Assembly: GCA_035760965.1 (NCBI GenBank)
Contig: DASTRY010000088.1
Coordinates: 1-36,359 of the forward strand
Direction: 5' to 3'
DNA: 36,359 nucleotides
From: JADGHX01 sp035760965
GTDB lineage: Bacteria > Pseudomonadota > Gammaproteobacteria > Steroidobacterales > Steroidobacteraceae
The notes under the pieces are model-generated. The model worked only from the letters and a program-made list of their open reading frames with translations. It had not been told where the DNA came from and searched no databases. Position 1 is the first letter of the stretch, and each line of letters begins with the position of its first letter. Positions 31,412 to 36,359 of this stretch are shown piece after piece. The translations under genes and the position numbers were made by a program.

Positions 31412-31619
31412 AATGCGCCTAGCGTGCAGCAAACGACATTCCGCCGCCAACAGACCTTCACAGGTCGGCATGCGAAGTGAATTTACCCAGCCAGCAGCGG
31501 TCGCCTGACGTACTCAGGCTATCGAGCGCCAGCCCTGCGCCCCCTGCTGGAACTCGGGCCACGTACTTCACGGTGCATAGCGCCGCTGGCTGCGTGCTGA
31601 GCGCTAGGTGCGGCCGGTG

Positions 31620-32516
31620 CTAGCGCACCCGCTTCAGAATGGCTTGCGCGAAGCGCGCAGCCGAGCCCGGCGCGTGCGCGAAGAACATCGACGGCTCGGT
31701 CAGCTCGAGCTCGAGCAGCCGCGGCTCGCCTCGGTCGTCGAGCAGCAAGTCGACGCGCGCGTACAGCGGCACACCGCTCGGAATCGCTGCCAGCACACGC
31801 TCGGCGACGCGCAGCTCCGCGGCGGTGGTCACGCGCGGAGTGATGTCCTCCTTCACGAACAACCCTGGCTCCTGCTCTTCGTGCGCTCGGAGCATGGGGC
31901 CTTTGCGGATCGCGTGGCTGAACTGCTCGTCGTAGAAGAGCAGCGCCGTCTCGCCGCGCTCATCGACGGACGCCAGATAGGGCTGCAGCATCGCGCAGCG
32001 GCCCGCGCCGATCAGCCGGCTCACGTGATCGCACATCGCGTCCACGTTCGCGCGCGCGTGACGTTGCGCATCCTTCGAGCCGGCACCGACTGCCGGCTTC
32101 ACGACGATCTCTGCGGAGCTCGTGCGCGCGAGCATCTCTGCGATGGCCGCACGCGGGTCCTGCCCCGGCTCAACAAACGTCGCGGGAATCGTCGGTACAC
32201 CGGCGGCCTCCAGATCCAGGAGGTAGTGTTTGTCGATGTTCCAGCGAACGACGGGCTCGGGATTGATCAGCCGCGTGAGCGCCGATGCGCGCGTGAGCCA
32301 GGCGCGAAACTCATCGAGCCGCGCCGTGTAGTCCCAGGTCGACCGTAGCACTGCAACGTCGAACGCTTGCCACTCGACCTCGTGATCGTCCCAGTCCGCG
32401 ATGCGAACCTCAGCACCCTGCTCGCGCAGCGCTCGTTCGAGCGGCGCCTGATCATCGTCGAGATTGCGAGCGGCACGCGCGGAGACCAGCGCGATGATTG
32501 GATCACGAGGCTTCAT
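31620..32516 (-). CDS. Orphan ATP-grasp ligase (DcsG/RimK-like)
   Basis: A 298-residue ATP-grasp enzyme, which couples ATP to a carboxylate-amine or similar ligation. Seen: N-terminal VLRSTWDYTARLDEFRAWL, typical of the DcsG-like (D-cycloserine ligase-related) group; K96 in NIDKHYLLDLEAAGVPTIPAT; K140 in IVVKPAVGAGSKDA; then ARVDLLLDDRGEPRLLELELTEPSMFF with metal ligands D256 and the Glu residues near 269-271. Length is normal. No ligation partner gene, biosynthetic gene or transporter is adjacent, so the substrate is unknown. The ATG at 32516 lies 23 bp from the end of a degenerate repeat array. Confidence 0.87.
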   Translation of the reverse strand: MKPRDPIIALVSARAARNLDDDQAPLERALREQGAEVRIADWDDHEVEWQAFDVAVLRSTWDYTARLDEFRAWLTRASALTRLINPEPVVRWNIDKHYLLDLEAAGVPTIPATFVEPGQDPRAAIAEMLARTSSAEIVVKPAVGAGSKDAQRHARANVDAMCDHVSRLIGAGRCAMLQPYLASVDERGETALLFYDEQFSHAIRKGPMLRAHEEQEPGLFVKEDITPRVTTAAELRVAERVLAAIPSGVPLYARVDLLLDDRGEPRLLELELTEPSMFFAHAPGSAARFAQAILKRVR

Positions 32517-32538
32517 CGGTGGCAGTCTACCCGCGATC

Positions 32539-32670
32539 GCACCCGAGCCCGCGCGGTGCGTCGTCGCGAGTCGACACCTCGCTACACTCGCGCCTGTGCA
32601 GGCGGTCGTCGCAAGTCCATGTCTCGCTGCACCCGAGACCGCGCAGAGCGTCGCGAGTCAATGACTCGCT
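32539..32670. repeat. Three 42-45 bp degenerate tandem units over the DsbA-like gene 3' end
   Basis: Contiguous units 32539-32583, 32584-32628 and 32629-32670 each end in a TCGCT box and share a TCGC(G/A)AGTC core. The third unit contains the last codons and TGA of the minus-strand DsbA-like gene. Units are roughly 70% alike. The rest of the gap to the ATP-grasp gene has no gene. Confidence 0.75.
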
Positions 32671-33308
32671 CGCCGCACGCGCCGTTCGATTTCCGCGCGC
32701 CACGCGTCCGGGCGGCCGAGCCACTGCGCGATGTCGAGCAGCTCGCGCTGTCCACCCGTTTCGAGCGCGAAGGTCGGAAAGCCCTGTCCGCCGACTTCGT
32801 GCATGAAGCGCCGGCTGCGCTCGATGTGATCGCGCACGGCCGTGCCGCGCAAGTAGTGCAGCCGTTCGCTGAATGCAGTGCGATCGAGTCCGAGCTCGAC
32901 GGCCAACTCCGTGAGTGTCGCCGGCTCGGACACGCGCCGTCCGTCGAGGTACTGCGCGCGCTGAATGTGCGCGAGCACGTCCAGACCATCACACCCGAGC
33001 TCGACCGCCGCGAGGATCGCACCCGTGGGCGGCTCGGAATCGAGAATCACCGTTGGATCGCCGAGGAGCTGATCGGTGTACGCCTCCGTGAAGCGCTGCC
33101 CGGACATGGCGGTGATCCGCCGGACGTGCCCGAGAACGAATTCGCGCAGCGCGGCCGAGGTCATCTGCCGATTCATTCCGGCCAGCATGCCGCCGGGATG
33201 CATGCGGATGGTGAGTCCCGGCACCGTGCGGATGGCCTCCATCAATGGGTGGCTGGCGTAACACCAGCCGCACAGAGGGTCGTAGAAGTAATGCAGGACG
33301 TGGCTCAT
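32658..33308 (-). CDS. DsbA/FrnE-family thioredoxin-fold oxidoreductase
   Basis: A 216-residue protein with a CGWC redox motif at residues 13-16 in FYDPLCGWCYASHPL. It has a helical insertion (about 60-150) and the C-terminal cis-proline strand in VGGQGFPTFALE. It resembles FrnE-like/2-hydroxychromene isomerase-type DsbA relatives; there is no signal peptide, so it is cytoplasmic and not a classic DsbA. Likely a dithiol-disulfide oxidoreductase; partner unknown. ATG at 33308; the frame extends upstream to 33539 into the PQQ gene and is rejected. It follows the PQQ dehydrogenase gene by 98 bp. Its last codons form part of a tandem repeat array. Confidence 0.88.
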   Translation of the reverse strand: MSHVLHYFYDPLCGWCYASHPLMEAIRTVPGLTIRMHPGGMLAGMNRQMTSAALREFVLGHVRRITAMSGQRFTEAYTDQLLGDPTVILDSEPPTGAILAAVELGCDGLDVLAHIQRAQYLDGRRVSEPATLTELAVELGLDRTAFSERLHYLRGTAVRDHIERSRRFMHEVGGQGFPTFALETGGQRELLDIAQWLGRPDAWRAEIERRVRRASH

Positions 33309-33314
33309 GGCGGC

Positions 33315-33329
33315 GATTCTCGCAGAATC
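33315..33329. promoter_or_regulatory. Short inverted repeat before the DsbA-like gene
   Basis: GATTCT-CGC-AGAATC, 6-bp perfect arms, ends 6 nt before the start codon of the minus-strand gene. It may be an operator or a leader hairpin masking translation. Chance is not excluded. Confidence 0.3.
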
Positions 33330-33406
33330 CGCCGCTTGAAGGTCACGAGCTGGCTCGGACTGGCAACGGATAGCCGCCGCGTGTAAGCGCACGCGAGGCA
33401 AAACCT

Positions 33407-35491
33407 TCAGCGCGACAGCGACGCAGGTAACGCAAACGTCAGCAGCGATGCGCCGGCCGGCACGCTGACGAATTGCTCGCCGTTCACGGCATACGTCACG
33501 GGTGCGCCGCCCACGACGCCACCGGTCTCGATAGACCACAGCTCCCGCCCCGTTTTCGCATCCAGGGCGCCGAACATCGTCTGATCCCCGGCAAAGACGA
33601 CTCCGCCACGCGTCGAGAGCACGCCGCTGCCGGCAGCGCCGAGAACGCGCGAAGCGTACCGGTGCTCCCAGACGAGGCGCCCCGTGCTCGCATCGAGCGC
33701 GCGCACGGCCGTGTAAAACGCGCGCCCCGCGTCGGTTGGTCGGCTATGAGGGGTCGGAAAGAACACCATGCCTTGCTCGAGAACCGGCACGAAGACCAGC
33801 TCGAGCTGCGGATCGAAGCTCGCCGGCCACCAGTTCGTCCCGCCCCGCGATCCGGGGAACATGAGCCGACCGTCCATGCCTGCGGAGACGTTCAACAGCA
33901 CGGGCCGGCCGTTCGCGTCGAGCCGCTCCGCCCAGTTCTGGTGCACGAACGGTACGCCGTGCAGGAATTTGCCGGTGTCGCGATTGAGCACGTAGTAGAA
34001 GCCGTTGCGATTCGCCCAGAGCAGGCGCCGCTCGCGCGGCGTGTCGGCAATGATCGGCACCTGGTTCGAGTCCCAGTCGTGCGTGTCGTGCGGCGTGAAC
34101 TGGAAATGCCAGACGAGCTCGCCGGTCGTCCCGCGCAGCGCCACCACGGAGTTCGTGTAGAGGTTGTCCCCCTTGCGCCGCGAGCTTTCGAAATCGGGCT
34201 TGGGATTGCCGACACCCCAGTAGAGAAGATCGGCGCGCGGATCGTATGCGCCGCTCATCCATGTACCACCACCGCCGTTCTGCCACGAATCACCGTGCCA
34301 CGATTCGCTCCCGGGCTCGCCCGGCGCGGGAATGGCCCAGAAGCGCCAGCGCTCGCGTCCAGTGTCCGCATCGTACGCAACGATGAAGCCCCGCCCGCCC
34401 GACTTCGACGTCCCCACGCCCGTGACGACGAGATGTCCAAAAGCGAGTGGCGCGCCGCTGATGTACATGCGCGGATAGTCGGCGACGACCTGCGTGCGCC
34501 AGAGCACCTCGCCGTTCGCGGCCGACAAGGCGAGCAGATGGCCGTCCCAGGTGCTGTAGAAGACTTTGTCATCGAGCAACGCGACGCCGCGGTTCTGCCC
34601 GCCCGGCCCCTCGCCCCCGGGTGCGACCTCGACGTTCTCCGCGTGCGTCCAGATGGTTCGGCCCGTGGCGGCATCGAGCGCGAGCAGGCGCCCGCGCGGA
34701 AGCGTCACGTACATCACACCGTCGCGGACGAGCGGCGAGCATTCGATGCGCCCCGAGACGTCCTCGAACTGATGGATCCACCGCACCGCGAGGCGGTCCA
34801 CATTGCTTGCGTCGATCTGCGCAAGCGCGCTGTGTCGGACCGACGAGTAGGAACCCGAATACGTGAGCCAGTCGTCCGCGGGCAAGGCGGTCGCAGCCAG
34901 GTCCTCTGCGGACACGTTCACGCGGCTTGCCTTCGCGAGCCGCTCGACAGTCGCGCGCTCGGGGCCGCGCTGGATGTCGAGCGAACGAACGTGCGCAACG
35001 AGTTGCCAGAGCTGCTGCGGGGGCAAGTCGTGCGGCGGCATCGTCGAGTCCGGCACGCCGAGATGAATCGTTCGATAGAGCGCCCAGTCGCTGTTGCCGT
35101 GCTTGAATTCCCGGCCGAAGAGCGCGGGGGCCTCGCCGCCGCTGCCGTCGGGCCCGTGGCAGGCGGCGCACAGCGTGTGGAAGAGCCTCGCCCCTGCATC
35201 TTTTTCCGCCCGGGCACTCGTGGGAATGCCGATCGCAGCGTAGGGATTGCGGGTGGTGACGATGCGGTCGAGGTCGTTCTGCTCCGAACCGGGCCGCATG
35301 AACAGCAGCAGCTCGCGCATCTCGATGTCGGGGACGCGCCCGGTCGCCACCAACCACACGGCCTGCAGGCGCCAGCGGACCTGAGGCAAGGTGACCGGCG
35401 CAGCGAGGACGAGCAGGAGCGCAATCGCGAAAACGAGCGCCCCGCCCCGCCGTGACCGGACGACGAGCACTGAGGGAGGCGCGCCTACCAT
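33407..35491 (-). CDS. PQQ-dependent dehydrogenase with N-terminal cytochrome c domain
   Basis: A 694-residue quinohaemoprotein. A signal-anchor (about 14-36, RRGGALVFAIALLLVLAAP) exports it. A class I cytochrome c domain (about 95-172) has haem motif C108-A-A-C-H112 and a Met ligand at M151 in STMPPH. The eight-bladed PQQ propeller follows (about 205-690), with repeated ALDAATGRTIW-type blades, NGNP-like calcium ligand region GVGNPKPD and catalytic Asp region PHDTHDWDSNQVP. The vicinal Cys pair of methanol/ethanol dehydrogenases is absent (VGTSKSGGRG instead). It probably oxidises a small alcohol or sugar in the periplasm. ATG 35491 is preferred over GTG 35548. No PQQ synthesis gene is visible. 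Confidence 0.87.
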   Translation of the reverse strand: MVGAPPSVLVVRSRRGGALVFAIALLLVLAAPVTLPQVRWRLQAVWLVATGRVPDIEMRELLLFMRPGSEQNDLDRIVTTRNPYAAIGIPTSARAEKDAGARLFHTLCAACHGPDGSGGEAPALFGREFKHGNSDWALYRTIHLGVPDSTMPPHDLPPQQLWQLVAHVRSLDIQRGPERATVERLAKASRVNVSAEDLAATALPADDWLTYSGSYSSVRHSALAQIDASNVDRLAVRWIHQFEDVSGRIECSPLVRDGVMYVTLPRGRLLALDAATGRTIWTHAENVEVAPGGEGPGGQNRGVALLDDKVFYSTWDGHLLALSAANGEVLWRTQVVADYPRMYISGAPLAFGHLVVTGVGTSKSGGRGFIVAYDADTGRERWRFWAIPAPGEPGSESWHGDSWQNGGGGTWMSGAYDPRADLLYWGVGNPKPDFESSRRKGDNLYTNSVVALRGTTGELVWHFQFTPHDTHDWDSNQVPIIADTPRERRLLWANRNGFYYVLNRDTGKFLHGVPFVHQNWAERLDANGRPVLLNVSAGMDGRLMFPGSRGGTNWWPASFDPQLELVFVPVLEQGMVFFPTPHSRPTDAGRAFYTAVRALDASTGRLVWEHRYASRVLGAAGSGVLSTRGGVVFAGDQTMFGALDAKTGRELWSIETGGVVGGAPVTYAVNGEQFVSVPAGASLLTFALPASLSR

Positions 35492-35647
35492 GTGTACTAC
35501 CGATCCTTGTCCCGAGATCCCGGGTACGAGCCGAATCGTGAAAGCCACCCACGGCGCACACGGACGCCGCTGGTGGCGAGGCCGGCCATTCGGATTGTTG
35601 GTTCGAACCTGGCTCTCGAGCTCGGCCAGCAGGAACCGTGCCTGAGG
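35492..35647. other. Intergenic region, no gene recognised
   Basis: About 156 bp between two minus-strand genes. It contains a 10-bp palindrome GGTTCGAACC at 35600-35609, but no further structure. It is presumably the promoter region of the PQQ dehydrogenase. Confidence 0.5.
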
Positions 35648-36346
35648 CTAGGGCGCGGTCATTCCGTACTTCTGTTTCACGTCGCTCGTCGCCGGAGCGG
35701 CCATGAACTGCAGCAGCGCGCGCGCCGCCGCGGGATCGGTGCTCGCGGCGGAGACGCCGCCCGAAAACACCGTCATGCTCTGAATGGCGGGCGGCAAGGG
35801 CCCGACGACCTGGATGCCCGCGAGGTTCTGTAGCTCGCTCAACTGCTGGAATCCCAGCTCTACTTTGCCGCTGGCCACCAGCGAGCCGACCGGCACACCC
35901 GGCGGCGGCACGACGATGCGGCTCTTGATGTCGGCGAGAATCCCCCAGCGCTCGAACATCTTTTCGAGATATACGCCGCTCGGCCCGGTCGAGTAGCTGA
36001 GCGTCTGCGCGGCCAGCACCGCGCGCTTCACGTCATCCTCCGTAGCGATAGCCGGTTGCGGAGCGCCCGCGCGCACCGCGACGGCGATGCCGGACTTCAC
36101 GAGATCGACGCGGCTGCCGGCCTGCAACTTGCCCTCCGCGATCAGCTTGTCGATGACGTTGTTCGCGAGCACGACGACATCGACCGCCTCCCCGGCTTGC
36201 ACGCGCTTCGCCACGTCGACGCCCCCCGCCGCTTCCGTCACCACGGCGCGGCCGGTCTGCTCCCGGAAGCGCGCGGCGAGCTCCGCCAGCACTTCACGCG
36301 TTGCCATCGAGGAAATCAGTTTCAGCGGGCTTGCAGCCATCGTCAT
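35648..36346 (-). CDS. ModA-like solute-binding-domain protein without signal peptide
   Basis: A 232-residue type II periplasmic-binding fold protein of the molybdate/anion group. Seen: LKLISSMATREVLAELAARFREQTG, VDVVVLANNVIDKLIAEGKL, DLVKSGIAVAVRAGAP, LSYSTGPSGVYLEKMFERWGI, GSLVASGKVELGFQQLSEL, and the terminal FMAAPATSDVKQKYGM. The first 10 residues (MTMAASPLKL) give no signal peptide, so it is probably cytoplasmic. It may be a sensor, carrier or decayed transporter part. The two candidate ATGs (36346 and 36340) differ by two codons. No ABC permease or ATPase gene follows in the window; the gene before it is beyond the right edge. Confidence 0.85.
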   Translation of the reverse strand: MTMAASPLKLISSMATREVLAELAARFREQTGRAVVTEAAGGVDVAKRVQAGEAVDVVVLANNVIDKLIAEGKLQAGSRVDLVKSGIAVAVRAGAPQPAIATEDDVKRAVLAAQTLSYSTGPSGVYLEKMFERWGILADIKSRIVVPPPGVPVGSLVASGKVELGFQQLSELQNLAGIQVVGPLPPAIQSMTVFSGGVSAASTDPAAARALLQFMAAPATSDVKQKYGMTAP

Positions 36347-36359
36347 TGCCGTTTCAGTT

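Noticed and set aside
29684..31480. 598-codon plus-strand open frame
   Set aside because: Antisense to the patatin and DUF4112 genes; composition is Arg/His/Gln-rich and matches no family.
32539..32670. CRISPR array
   Set aside because: Repeats are contiguous and diverged with no unique spacers, and no cas gene is near.
35596..35615. tRNA-like T-loop (GGTTCGAACC)
   Set aside because: No pairing T-stem of 5 bp, no acceptor stem and no anticodon arm can be drawn around it; it is only a 10-bp palindrome.

Overview
The window is GC-rich proteobacterial chromosomal DNA, densely packed with 31 protein genes, most of them on the minus strand and arranged in short operons. No tRNA, rRNA, insertion sequence, integrase, phage gene or CRISPR array is visible. 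A two-partner secretion pair, a UrcA-family protein, lipoprotein signals, an S9 peptidase and a PQQ enzyme fit a Gram-negative organism. The family mix (UrcA, DUF6491-like lipoprotein, VC1184-type PLP protein, DmpA-like peptidase) suggests a gammaproteobacterium near Steroidobacter/Xanthomonadales. That placement is inference only, and an alphaproteobacterium is not excluded.

Layout. 1-4.25 kb: a TpsB-TpsA pair on the minus strand, with TpsA running off the left edge. 4.4-4.8 kb: a UrcA-family protein. 4.9-9.4 kb (minus): polyglycine S41 lipoprotein peptidase, VC1184-type PLP enzyme overlapping it by ATGA, DUF72 protein and a membrane-anchored histidine phosphatase. 9.5-10.2 kb: a VIT1/CCC1 transporter. 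10.3-20.8 kb: the most coherent metabolic region. It has an operon of MFS carrier, DmpA-like aminopeptidase and GbcA/Stc2-like Rieske oxygenase. Divergent from it are a glutamate-semialdehyde-type dehydrogenase and a class III aminotransferase. Converging on these are an S9 peptidase and a second class III aminotransferase. 20.8-24.2 kb: DUF3237, a PafA-like phosphatase, an NTF2-like protein with a possible 11-codon leader ORF, and an N-formylglutamate amidohydrolase. 24.4-25.9 kb: an ArsR-SRPBCC-GST operon with a perfect 18-bp palindrome over the ArsR start codon. 26-28 kb: a DUF6491-like lipoprotein and a secreted HELGH protein fused to a ComEA-like helix-hairpin-helix. 28.4-31.4 kb: DUF3175, a membrane patatin and DUF4112. 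31.6-36.3 kb: an orphan ATP-grasp enzyme, a DsbA/FrnE-like protein, a PQQ dehydrogenase with N-terminal cytochrome c, and a ModA-like protein without a signal peptide.

How the genes may work together. The 10.3-20.8 kb region reads as a scavenging module for an unusual amide or N-methylated amine: carrier, omega/beta-type aminopeptidase, Rieske oxygenase, aminotransferases and a semialdehyde dehydrogenase. The substrate cannot be read from sequence. The strongest structural oddities are degenerate tandem repeats next to the 3' ends of three genes, two of which include the stop codon of the gene, the ArsR start-codon palindrome, and the zincin-HhH fusion.
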